Origin: Zanthoxylum bungeanum
Taxonomy: Eukaryota; Streptophyta; Magnoliopsida; Sapindales; Rutaceae
Assembly: GCA_019454045.1 (NCBI GenBank)
Contig: SKCR01032777.1
Location: 124,001 to 188,000, forward strand
Length of the DNA: 64,000 nt
Direction of reading: 5' to 3'
The position numbers were made by a program, and so were the translations under genes. Positions 1 to 8,621 of this stretch are shown in pieces (positions within the stretch are counted from its first letter, which is position 1; each line of letters starts with the position of its first letter). Under the pieces are notes generated by a model. That model had not been told where the DNA came from. It worked only from the letters and a program-made list of their open reading frames with translations, and made no database searches.

Positions 1-414
1 CAGACGAGAAAGTTACGTCCAAAATACGAAGACTGCGTAAATCCCGCCACTGCTAATGCACCATTCGGAAATAAAGCCCAAATTCAATCAAGGCAGCCCA
101 TGCACGTCCTAGACCCATTCCAATATTGCTTTAGACATAATAAAGCCTTCACATAATGTCTCATGCATGGACCAAACTCCAGAACCCAAGGAATCTTCCA
201 AATCCACCAAAATGGCCCAAATACACCAATTTGGACCAAGCCATGCAATCAGCCACAACTTCAAGTTAACTTGGCCCAACAAACAGAGCTCATTCTGGAT
301 CACATCATTGCCAACCATATCTTGTAAATCGGTAAGAACGTGGTACGGGGTACGCACGTGTTCGGATAGTCTGACGACCGGATTTAATGCCAACATATCC
401 AAGGATCTCATGGG
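1..414 (+). repeat. Degraded Ty1/copia LTR fragment
   Basis: No coding region is recognisable. The last hundred bases (about 314-414) read like the reverse complement of 20342-20450, which lies inside the LTR of copia element F; shared words include ggtacggggtacgca and gccaaccatatcttgtaaat. The fragment is therefore the same kind of LTR in the opposite orientation. It stops exactly where the solo LTR at 415 begins. Bases 1-300 have no match elsewhere in the window that I could see. Confidence 0.5.
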
Positions 415-928
415 TGATGAGCTGAAAATATATCAATATTTACTGCCCCTTTTACTTAATATTTTGTTTAGTTTCTCAGGTTTGATAAACGTTTTGATGT
501 GTTTTAGTTTATTTTGCAGATAAAATAATATTGGGATACAATGAAATCATTTAGGACGAAATGTGGGTCAAATAAGGGTAAAAATTGGACTTGACATATT
601 AATTTTGGAGATTGGAAACTTGAAATGGCATTTTAACGAAGTGCAGTTTTGGAAATTAAAATTTTGTGCATCTGTCGTATTTTGGGCATAACTTTTTACT
701 CTGATATCGGATTGAGCTGATTCAAGTTCCAGATTAAAGAAGACTCAAAGATCTACAACTTTGAAAGACAAAATAATTTAGAATTCTGAAGATTTCATGC
801 CCGAAATTGATGAACCAGCCAGAAGTGTGTTGTGTGTAATTATTAAAGTCATTTTCAATCATTTTCAAAGAAAAAAATAAATTAATAAATAAATAATAAA
901 AATTATCAAATCACCACCAAACATGATA

Positions 929-1010
929 AGCAATTAGTGGAGTAATTAATAATGGATTTGGTGGAGCAATTAGTGAAGCAATTAGTGGAGCAATTAATAA
1001 TGGATTTGGT
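929..1010 (+). repeat. 34-bp direct repeat upstream of LTR TATA box
   Basis: Bases 929-962 and 977-1010 are near-identical (one T/C difference) copies of a unit built on agcaattagtggag. It occupies the same place as the GGTGGAG minisatellite in the element 1 LTRs, just upstream of TATA, so it is probably part of U3. Confidence 0.75.
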
Positions 1011-1039
1011 AGATGATTTGATGGAGGTAAAATTTTGCC

Positions 1040-1047
1040 TATAAATA
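1040..1047 (+). promoter_or_regulatory. LTR TATA box
   Basis: TATAAATA preceded by CC. The same cctataaat context sits at equivalent positions in the other LTRs (5465, 11227, 42318). Inferred start of R about 30 bases downstream. Confidence 0.65.
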
Positions 1048-1280
1048 ACAAGCTATTTCATTTGTAAATTCATACTTTCTTCTAAGGAATTCCTTAAGAA
1101 TACTAAGAAGATTGTATCTTGTTTGTTTATTTATAGCTTTCAGTAATTATTTTCCGCTTTTGCACTTTATTTTCTTTACTTTTCAGTTTTTACTTTCCGC
1201 AATTTACTTTTACGCACAGTACTTTTCTTTCTTTAATTTACAATTTTTACTTTTCAGTAATGATGAGGTAACTCCCCTTT

Positions 1281-1588
1281 GCTGGGGTAAAAGGTAAAAC
1301 TTTTATTACTAATATTTAGATTAATCTCCCTTAATTATAATATATAAACTAGTTAAAACCTGACTAACGAGGATACCGCCATATTAGTCGGTTGGTAATT
1401 ATTTAAATTGGTTTTAACCTGACTAAACTGGATACCGCCTGATTGGTCGGTTGGTAATTAATTATTAATTTGACTTAATCTGGATACCGCCTATATGACT
1501 GGTTGGTAATTATCATGCAAAGTTAATATATTATATTAATGGAGATATCTAAAATAGAAGTAATAAAAGTGGATCCTTTTACCTCAGC
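1281..1588 (+). repeat. Long inverted repeat enclosing hairpin array (A0 LTR)
   Basis: The left arm (1281-1349) and right arm (1521-1588) are reverse complements over most of about 68 bases: gctggggtaaaagg pairs with ccttttacctcagc, and the acttttattact and atctcc...tataatata blocks also pair. Between them (1371-1515) are three copies of GATACCGCC...GGTTGGTAAT. The same architecture recurs in every related LTR in the window. Confidence 0.8.
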
Positions 1589-1605
1589 ATTTTCTTTTAT
1601 TGTAC

Positions 1606-1812
1606 TTTTACTTTATTTACTTTTCAGCAATTTACTTTCAGCATTTACTTTTCAGCAATTTACTTTCAGCAATTTACTTTCAGCATTTACTTTTCAGTAA
1701 TTTACTTTCAGCATTTACTTTTCAGCATTTAATTTTCAGTATTTAATTTCAGCATTTACTTTCCGTCATTTACTTTTCAGCAATTTACTTTTCAGCATTT
1801 TACTTTATGTCT
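1606..1812 (+). repeat. Tandem TTTACTTTTCAGCA array
   Basis: About a dozen or more imperfect units of 13-15 bases (tttacttttcagcaa and variants such as tttactttcagcat). Each unit ends in a pyrimidine run plus CAG and so resembles a 3' splice site. Related LTR G has only two or three such units (about 42915-42960), so the array expanded in this copy. Confidence 0.8.
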
Positions 1813-2582
1813 TTTATTTTATTTAAGTTTTTACTAGCCCTAGTTATGTGTCGTAACTAAGTTAGTTATCTGAGGTTTTGATGAATTCTAATATCACCGG
1901 TTTATAAAGGGTTATTTTATAGTTTGGGTAATTTAAAGATTTACTTATTAAGTCTTAAGCTTAATGCGTCTTGTTAATTGGCCACTAATAAGATTGATCT
2001 GGTAAATCTAAAATAAACTTGACAAAGGAATTTTAGGTTTCAGCCTTAGACTTAATAGCCCACGATCTTCCTTGAGGATAGATAAACCTTTAATAGATTT
2101 CCTTACAGGATAGACATATACCTGTCGGGCGGGGGTAGCCATAATTGGAACTTAAACTTAATGAATCCAGGTAATTTGGTTGACATAGACATATGATTCA
2201 ATTGGGTTATACTGGGTATTTGCGTCTGACCATCGACAGAGGCTTTCGCATAATTTAGTGTTCCAGGTTAGTAAACCGATTTATTACACAAACATGAAAT
2301 AACCACTTCATCTTTTTAAAGATATTAGAAAGATTCACAACCCTATATAGTTTCCTAATATTGAATTTTCTTAAACCTACTTTCGCGCAATTTTATTTAC
2401 TTGTTTTTAAATTCAAAATCATCACCATTTCAAATCAATTAATCAACCTGTTAGATACTAGTAATCATTTGACCTCATAAAATTAATAGATTAGGTATTA
2501 AGTCCTCATGGGATCGATACTTTTTATACTACTTTAAAGATATGTGCGCTTGCGTTATACACGTGTGATTACGCACCGGTTA

Positions 2583-2810
2583 AGTGCTACTACACAAAAT
2601 GGGTCATTCAAAGGTGTTAGGGAAACCTATCCAAGAGTTTGGAATTCTAAGTTCAAGCTTGGAGCTAAACAATTCATACAAAGAGGAGCTTGGAGCACTA
2701 CACAAAGTTTGAAATTTTTTGTTATCTCTACATCCTACTTTGCTGATCTATATAAGTATTTTTCCGCAATCTTACATAGTTTATTCACACAATTTTATGC
2801 TTAAATGATC
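2583..2810. other. Unassigned spacer
   Basis: Non-coding sequence between the solo LTR and the hAT relic. The short open frame at 2544-2804 starts inside the LTR and shows no family features. I see nothing else here. Confidence 0.5.
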
Positions 2811-3048
2811 ATAGGCTTGTTCTTAGATGGACTAATACATACATGGGTGTGACTTGTCATTGGATTGATGCATCATTTACCATGCAAAAACGACTTATTG
2901 CATTTAGAGTTTTTGATGACCAACATACTGCACAAAATATTTATAGAATGATGAAGGTAATTTTTGATGAATATGGTTTAGTAGAAATTTTTTTAATAAT
3001 TGGATTTGATAATGCATCTGCAAATACCTTTACCTCCCGTGAGAGTTG
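2811..3048 (+). pseudogene. hAT transposase fragment
   Basis: Translation from about 2811 reads WTNTYMGVTCHWID, then MQKRLIAFRVFDDQHTAQNI, then a block ending GFDNASANT. This is the central catalytic stretch of plant hAT (Ac/RICESLEEPER-like) transposases: the W-T-x...HxID segment after the first catalytic Asp, and the D-N-A-S-A-N block holding the second. It has no start, BED finger or dimerisation domain, and it ends at a stop after TSRES. It is a truncated relic unrelated to the hAT at 46461. Confidence 0.7.
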
Positions 3049-3224
3049 AGGAAGAAAAGATAGAGGGTTTTCAAAAATAGACCGGATCGTCCGTCGAATT
3101 GGGAATCGATTGTGAGTCCGATCCGGTTAATGGATAAAAATTTATCTGTAAAGAAATTTTGAAAATCGGTTAAAATCCGTTAATCAGACCGGATCAGTTT
3201 AGTTAGTTAGTATTTTTTTTAAAA

Positions 3225-3470
3225 AAAAATCAAAAATTGATTTCTTCACCATTTCGATCTTGAAAGCCTCAAAATTAGAAAATATTGTAAATAACAAAGT
3301 TGTAAATATTTGAGTCTTCTTTCATTTGGAACTAAAATTGTCTCAATCCTATATCGAAGTAAAAAGTTATGGCCAAATTATAAAAACGGTGCAAAATTGG
3401 AATTTCCGAAATTATATACTGTTAAAACGTTCTTTCAAGTTTCTGACCTCCAAAATCCAAATGTCACGTT
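3225..3470 (-). repeat. Reversed relic of gypsy LTR
   Basis: Read on the plus strand, 3240-3430 (tttcgatcttgaaagcc, ttgagtcttcttt, ttatggccaaat, gcaaaattggaattt) resembles 34645-34800 inside the minus-strand LTR 33229-35011. It is therefore a strongly diverged fragment of the same LTR family in minus orientation, without recognisable ends. Confidence 0.55.
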
Positions 3471-4190
3471 CATTTTTATAGTTATGCATGCAAAATATTA
3501 TTTTACATATATAAGAGATAAAAATCACAATAAAAATATATAAAACATAAATTTAATTATTATTTCACAAATGTGCTAAATTAAGAGGATTAATGAAACT
3601 ATAATTGTAAAATGATTAATTTTCTTTTTTATAAATGTATACTTTTTAGTGTTTATCAATAATTATTATAAATTTAAAGTTAAATATATGAAAAATATAA
3701 TTAAAATCGAATATATAATTAAGCAATTGGTAAATTTGTTACATTTGAGGAAAAAAAAAAAGGGGGTTATAAAATGATTATAATAATATAATAATTAAAT
3801 ATTTGAAATTAGGAGATAAGATTATGTTTTTTTTATGATATGAGATATAAATATATCTAATAAAGATATTTTATAATAATTGGGTACATATAATATTAAA
3901 ATTATGGTAAAATAATATTTTATTATTTGTATGTCAAATAATTGGATATGTATAGCTTTAAATCTATTCTCGATGCATGTAAACTAGTTTGAATATTCCG
4001 ATTACCCAAAAAAAAAAAAAAAAAACTATGCTTAGCCAACGGCAGACAAAACGCCAAGTAAAATAAATAAATAAACAAAAATAAAAAGAACATTAAAAAA
4101 AAAAAATTAGCAACACACTTTTGGTATTTTGGGTGATGTCATATGGTACCTGCTAATAAATATACGTGGAAGTTTTATTGAATACAACTA
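3471..4190. other. AT-rich non-coding stretch
   Basis: Very AT-rich sequence with homopolymer A runs (about 3752-3763 and 4008-4024). No coding, tRNA or repeat structure was recognised. Confidence 0.5.
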
Positions 4191-4561
4191 TAATTTATTT
4201 AAGGATTATTTAAATTTTATTATTAAATTTATGATAAAATAATAATTGGATATTACGAATTTTAAAATATTAAATTTACTATTAAATGCTTAACAAAATA
4301 TTATTTTATTATTTTTCAGTCAAAATTTTAATTGATCGTTACATTTTAATATTAAGATCAACTAAGTCAACCGACGGTTAATTAATGGTCAACGAAAAAC
4401 AGAAAAGTAATAAAATATTAAATTTTATATAACTTTGGTAGTAGAATATTATTTTATCATATGTTTAATAGTAAAATATAATATTATTAAATTTACTGAC
4501 ATTTAATTATAATTTTATCATAAATTTAATAATAAAATATAAATGATCCTTTATTTAATTA
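4191..4561. mobile_element. AT-rich foldback (MITE-like) element
   Basis: The left arm about 4191-4248 and right arm about 4504-4561 are reverse complements over roughly 58 bases with few mismatches (shared core aaatttatgataaaat). The inner flanks (about 4255-4320 against 4430-4500) are also partly complementary, so nearly the whole 370-base unit can fold back. It has no coding capacity and no clear TSD. It looks like a terminal-inverted-repeat MITE relic of unknown superfamily. Confidence 0.6.
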
Positions 4562-4845
4562 TTTTCAAATGTTACCCAATAGGATTTAAATTTACCGTTA
4601 AAGACGGTAGGGAGGATAAGGCATTTTGATAATTGAACCTGTCAAAACCCGTCATCTTAGTGGGTTGATTAATCAAATATGTATAATTTTATTTAATATA
4701 TAATAAATTATAATTTACAATACCTAAGTTGTTGCCCAGGTGCGCAAGCGGTTGATTGAAAAATCCACTCAAACGTTACTTTAGTGGCACCTTTAACAAC
4801 ATATAATTGAAGTAGTATTGTTCCCTTGCCAACTAATGCTCTTTT
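4562..4845. other. Spacer flanking element 1
   Basis: Non-coding. It ends with ctttt (4841-4845), the left target-site duplication of element 1. Confidence 0.4.
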
Positions 4846-5331
4846 TGATGAGTGGTAATTATATCACTATTTCTCATTCATTTAACCTAATATTTTATAT
4901 AGTTTCTCATGTTTTATGAATGTTTTGATGTGTTTTTGTTTATTTTGCATATAAAAATAATATTGGGACTTAATGGAATCAACTCGGGGCTAAAACGATG
5001 AAATCCGGAGCAAAAAAAGTCAAAAATGAAAATTTACTGTAGCGTCACGAAGTGCAGTACTAAATTCTAATTTTTCCCAAGTTTGGTATTTTGGCCATAA
5101 CTTTTTCATCCGATATCCGATTGAGCTGATTCCAGTTTCAGATTAACGAAGACTCAAAGATCTACAACTTTGAAATTTTAAATATTTTCGTATTCCGAAG
5201 TTTACTAGACCGAAATTAACGAATAATCCAATGTGTTTTGTATAATTACTAAAGTCATTATCAAAAAAATAAAAAAAAAATGGAAAATGACAATTTACAA
5301 TTGTCAAACTTCCACATAATATGATTGCAAG

Positions 5332-5452
5332 TTTGGTGGAGTATTTTGTGGAGTGTCTTGTGGCATGTTTGGTGGAGTATTTGGTGGAGGATTTTGTGGA
5401 GTGTTTGGTGGAGTATTTGGTGGAGCAATTGGTGGAGAAATTGGTGGAAGCC
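5332..5452 (+). repeat. 12-bp GGTGGAG minisatellite in U3
   Basis: About ten units of the type tttggtggagta. Because 12 is a multiple of three the run stays open as a Leu-Val-Glu-rich reading frame, but it ends on the TATA box and is most simply a promoter-proximal repeat. It is present again at about 11092-11214 and, reversed, at 34440-34540. Confidence 0.75.
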
Positions 5453-5633
5453 TTTAGATTTTCCTATAAATACCAAGCCATTTCATTTGTAATTCTCATG
5501 CTTTCCTTAGGTTTTTGTAAGGAATTTAAGGATTGTATATTGTTTGTATTTATTTTCAAAATTTAATTTATGCATTTTTATTTTCAGTAATAGTAGTAGT
5601 TTATTTTCTTTTATGTTTTGTAGTTAATTTTCC

Positions 5634-5992
5634 GCTGAGGGAATGATGAAGCTTTTATTATTTTAGTTTAGATTAATCTCCCTTAATTATAATATGGAAA
5701 TTATAATTTAACATAAAAGGTTATACTGCCTTAATGGCTGGTTTTATTTATTTGACATAATGTGACACCGCCTATATGGTCGGTCTTTATGTGACAGATG
5801 ATTACCGCCTATATGGCTGGTTTATGGACAAATAATGATACCACATTTATGGTCGGTCGGACTTAATTAAAATATGACTTAATGAGGATATCGCATATAT
5901 GGCTGGTTGGTAATATCACTGATAAATTCTATATTATAGTAAGAGAGATTTCTAAATTAGTAATAGTAAATGTGGATCCCCAACCCCCAACA
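5634..5992 (+). repeat. Inverted repeat with five hairpin units (element 1 5' LTR)
   Basis: The left arm has agattaatctccc followed by ttaattataatat, and the right arm carries ctatattatag and gagagatttct, its imperfect complement. Between them are five units such as caccgcctatatggtcggt and taccgcctatatggctggt. Within a unit ACCG can pair with CGGT or, with a G-U pair, TGGT, and CC with GG around a TATAT loop. Confidence 0.75.
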
Positions 5993-6725
5993 TTTTATTT
6001 TTATTTTAGGGAAGTGATGAAACACAATATTCACACACTTAATAATTGATTTTCTTTTTATGGACAATTCTTTAGTTTGTTTATTGAGTCTTAAGCTTAA
6101 TGCTTCTTATTAATTGGCCATTAATAAGATTATTTGGTAAACTTAAAATGAACTTGACGAATGGATTTTAGGTTTTAGCCTTAGATTCAATAGCCCACGA
6201 TCTTTCTTGAGAATAGATAACCCTTTAATAGATTTCCTTACAGGATAGACATATACCTATTGGGTGGGGTAGCCACTTTTGGAACTTGAACTTAATGAAT
6301 TCAGGTAACTTGGTTGACATAGACATATGATTAATTGAGTTATTTGAGTATTTGCGTCTGACCATCGACATAGGCTTTTGCATATCTTCGTGTTTCAGGT
6401 TAGTAAACTGATTTATTACATATATATATAAGAGAATCAATTCATCTTTAGGATAATATTGTGTGGAATCACAACCTTAGATCTTTGTGTCTTTTATTTA
6501 TTTTTCTTATTATTTTCTTTTATTTATTTTATTTAAGGAAATCCACATTCAACCAACCAAAATCAATCATTCTCTTCTCCATTAATTAGATACTTGTAAA
6601 TAAATAGTATCAATAATTAATAACAACTGTAGGAATTAAGTCCTCAAGGGATCGATATTTTTTTACTACTTGAACGATTCGTGCGTTTATGTTATACACG
6701 TGTGATTACACACCGGTCATATTTT

Positions 6726-6743
6726 TGGTGCCGTTGCTGGGGA
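6726..6743 (+). other. tRNA-Asp primer-binding site
   Basis: TGGTGCCGTTGCTGGGGA, six bases after the LTR, is the Athila-type PBS complementary to the 3' end of tRNA-Asp with two changes. The unmutated form occurs on the minus strand at 33205-33222. Confidence 0.85.
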
Positions 6744-6856
6744 CTTATTTTTCTTGAGTTATTAATTTTGAAGCTATCTAATTTACTTGTATATAATTTT
6801 CTTTATTTTTATTTGTAATTTTTATTTCTTTCTTTTATTTTTCAGGTGGTTGAAAA

Positions 6857-7408
6857 ATGGAACATTATTGGGAGATAGAAAGATTACGAGCTTTACTAGA
6901 AGAAGATACACCCCAATTTAGGGAGCAACAGTCCGGTTTTGTGAGGCCTGTTGTCTAGCCCAACAACTATCACTGGATGCCAGAACCAAGCAATACTACA
7001 TTTTCTCAATAGAACGCAATAGGGAGATGTGTAATTTGTGATGGTAACCACCCGAGTGATCAATGTATATACCTTTCAGAATGACAGAATTATCAGAATC
7101 ATTCACGGTACGAAGAACCAGCATATTTCACTGAACCTTATTATCCATCTTATCCACCATCCACCTACAATTTTCATCAAGAACAAGAATCATCAGAGGA
7201 ATATCAGTTGATTGGCATGTTCAAAGATTGGTTCAAGGAACGAGAAGCTCAAATTGATGCACAATTTCAGAGTCAAACGAAATCCATACAGAGAATGACA
7301 GATCAAGTTAGACAATTAACAAATAACCTGAATCACATATCTCACAGAGCAAATTCAAATAATATTGAAGAAGCCTTCGATATCCTGAGATTCATCACGA
7401 CATCATAA
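6857..7408 (+). pseudogene. Element 1 gag remnant
   Basis: The ATG at 6857 follows a pyrimidine-rich stretch and CAG (ending 6845) that could serve as a 3' splice site. The frame starts MEHYWEIERLRALLEEDTPQ and hits a stop after about 33 codons. Further on are a short zinc-knuckle-like CVICDGNHPSDQC and, at 7208-7408, a coiled-coil-like segment (FKDWFKEREAQIDAQFQ, then IQRMTDQVRQLTNNLNHIS) typical of the gag C-terminus of Athila/Tat elements. Several stops and frame changes make it non-functional. The start segment is shared with the minus-strand gag at 32949-33093. Confidence 0.65.
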
Positions 7409-7494
7409 CAGAGGACGAGCCTGAGCAGTATCAAGAATAAGAGGTATCAATTTAGGAGCCCAAACCAACAAAGTATCTATTTGATTTTTATTAT

Positions 7495-8274
7495 TTGGAC
7501 TCTGACGAGGATGATGAAGTGGAGCTGTTTGTACCAACAAAAACTGAGGACAAAATTCTCTATTCTCAAAATGAAGATCTTGGAGATTTTATTGCACAAG
7601 TGTTTGAAGAAGATCTACCTGAGTCAGTCATATCAGAGGATGAAGACCTAAAATCAGACATCTATTTACATCCTCAGGTTGACACTTATGGAGCATGCAT
7701 TTCACATATGACAGATGAAGAGCTGAATGAGGAAATTTTAAAATACATATGTGAAGAAAAGGTGGAGCAAGAAATAGAGAAAATGGAGGAGCAAAAGTCT
7801 GACCATATTAAAGATCTTGGACATTCAAAAGAAACATCACTGTTTTGGGGAGTACAAATCAAAGATATCACCCAGAATCTTGACAGAATGGAACTCCCAT
7901 TCCAAGTCAAGCACTATACGAGACCTTCTGATTTTCTTTCTTTCTTTTTAGGAACCACTGGAGTGACAAAGATTAAAAAGGTGGCACAAGCACTGAATGA
8001 GACAAAATTCTTTTTGCCACTTTACCGTTGGAAGAGACCCTTCAAAAGCAATGCTCATTGGATTGTCTTTAATCGGACATCCAAAACCACGTTGAAACCT
8101 ACAATAACAGATGGATTTCACTCACGTCTGGCTGAAGATGAAAAATTTAGCCCTAGCAGGGAGGCAACCCATGCAATTTGTTTTAATGTCTATTTTTATA
8201 TTTTGTGTATACATGTTGTAGAATTTTTAATTTTGTGTGATATTTTCAGGGAAAAACACAAACAGAGCATTTAA
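7495..8274 (+). CDS. Acidic ORF of unknown function in element 1
   Basis: A 259-codon frame with a very acidic N-terminal half (Asp/Glu-rich to about residue 115; includes HMTDEELNEEILKYICEEK) and a more basic end (about residues 155-205, TKIKKVAQALNE...RWKRPFKSN). It occupies the place where pol should be but has no D-T/S-G protease, YxDD or DDE motif. The last 35 or so residues run through the conserved post-pol hairpin, so the real C-terminus is probably upstream of 8120. A strong pyrimidine tract plus AG at about 7929-7952 could be a splice acceptor. I do not recognise the family; it may be a rearranged gag-pro segment. Confidence 0.4.
   Translation: MDSDEDDEVELFVPTKTEDKILYSQNEDLGDFIAQVFEEDLPESVISEDEDLKSDIYLHPQVDTYGACISHMTDEELNEEILKYICEEKVEQEIEKMEEQKSDHIKDLGHSKETSLFWGVQIKDITQNLDRMELPFQVKHYTRPSDFLSFFLGTTGVTKIKKVAQALNETKFFLPLYRWKRPFKSNAHWIVFNRTSKTTLKPTITDGFHSRLAEDEKFSPSREATHAICFNVYFYILCIHVVEFLILCDIFREKHKQSI
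8125..8186 (+). other. Conserved post-pol hairpins (element 1)
   Basis: CGTCT-ggctga-AGATG (8125-8140, last pair G-U) is followed by an agccctagca spacer and GGGAGGCAACCCATGCAATTT. The same block follows the coding part of element B (16465-16513) and element 2 (36752-36815). Confidence 0.65.
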
Positions 8275-8567
8275 GGTAAAACAAGATAAGAGGAATGGTG
8301 TTTGGCAATCACAAAGATGAAAGCTAATTCATTAGTGATGGCTGAGTAATGAATGAATTATTGAGACGCATCATAATAGATTTATACCAAGCGAGTAGCG
8401 GATTGCGTACACAATTCTGCTGCCTTAATAATTATTTTGATTTGCTTTTATTTTGTTATTTGCTTTTATTTTCACCGACAAGATCTATATTTTTTGACTT
8501 TCGCAATTTATTTTAACGTTCATTGTCATTTGATAGGTACTAGTGCTATTTTTACTCACCATTTTCA

Positions 8568-8580
8568 GGATCTATAAATT
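8568..8580 (+). promoter_or_regulatory. Splice-acceptor-like and TATA-like signals before LOG
   Basis: An attttcag acceptor-like site ends at 8568 and TATAAATT lies at 8573-8580, about 42 bases before the LOG ATG. The same pair occurs before the second LOG copy (AG at 37618, TATAAATT at 37623-37630). The words ctataaattca and actc resemble the core promoter of LTR G (42318-42331). Either a spliced subgenomic RNA or an internal promoter could express the cargo. Confidence 0.5.
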
Positions 8581-8621
8581 CAACTCGTCATTCAGATAAA
8601 CATCCAAATAAGAGAGAGAAA

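Larger units (their letters stand above)
415..2582 (+). mobile_element. Solo LTR of Athila-type Ty3/gypsy family (A0)
   Basis: It opens with TGATGAGCTG and closes with GCACCGGTTA, the same ends as the LTRs at 4846, 10600, 33229 and 41694 (TGATGARTGG...CACYGGTCA; the last base pair here is changed). In order it holds a U3 direct repeat (929-962 and 977-1010), a TATA box, a long inverted repeat enclosing three hairpin repeats, a CAG-rich array, and the conserved terminal segment ending in the cgcttgcgttatacacgtg run. No primer-binding site follows it, so it is a solo LTR. The flanking five bases (atggg and agtgc) do not form a convincing target duplication. Confidence 0.75.
4846..6719 (+). repeat. 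Element 1 5' LTR
   Basis: Starts TGATGAGTGG and ends CACCGGTCA; 1874 bases. U3 has a 12-base GGTGGAG minisatellite (5332-5452) just before TATAAATA (5465-5472). Downstream lie inverted-repeat arms about 5634-5698 and 5928-5992, enclosing five ACCGCC hairpin repeats (5726-5912). Confidence 0.85.

Noticed and set aside
1606..1812. CRISPR-like regular array
   Set aside because: Units are short, contiguous and imperfect without unique spacers; the DNA is from a plant.
410..2587. Target duplication around solo LTR A0
   Set aside because: atggg and agtgc do not match; the LTR is called on its ends and internal structure alone.
3050..3200. gaccggatcgtccg / gatccggtt words as a second hAT end
   Set aside because: Inverted GC-rich words are present but no terminal repeat or TSD could be defined.
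5321..5566. Leu-Val-Glu-rich open frame (also 11035-11328 and, reversed, 34321-34542)
   Set aside because: The frame stays open because the minisatellite unit is 12 bases, and it crosses the TATA box; conservation follows from LTR homology, not coding.
6726..6743. Possible tRNA gene, because of the tRNA-like 3' sequence
   Set aside because: It is only the 18-base complement of a tRNA 3' end next to an LTR, i.e. a primer-binding site; no tRNA gene was found in the window.
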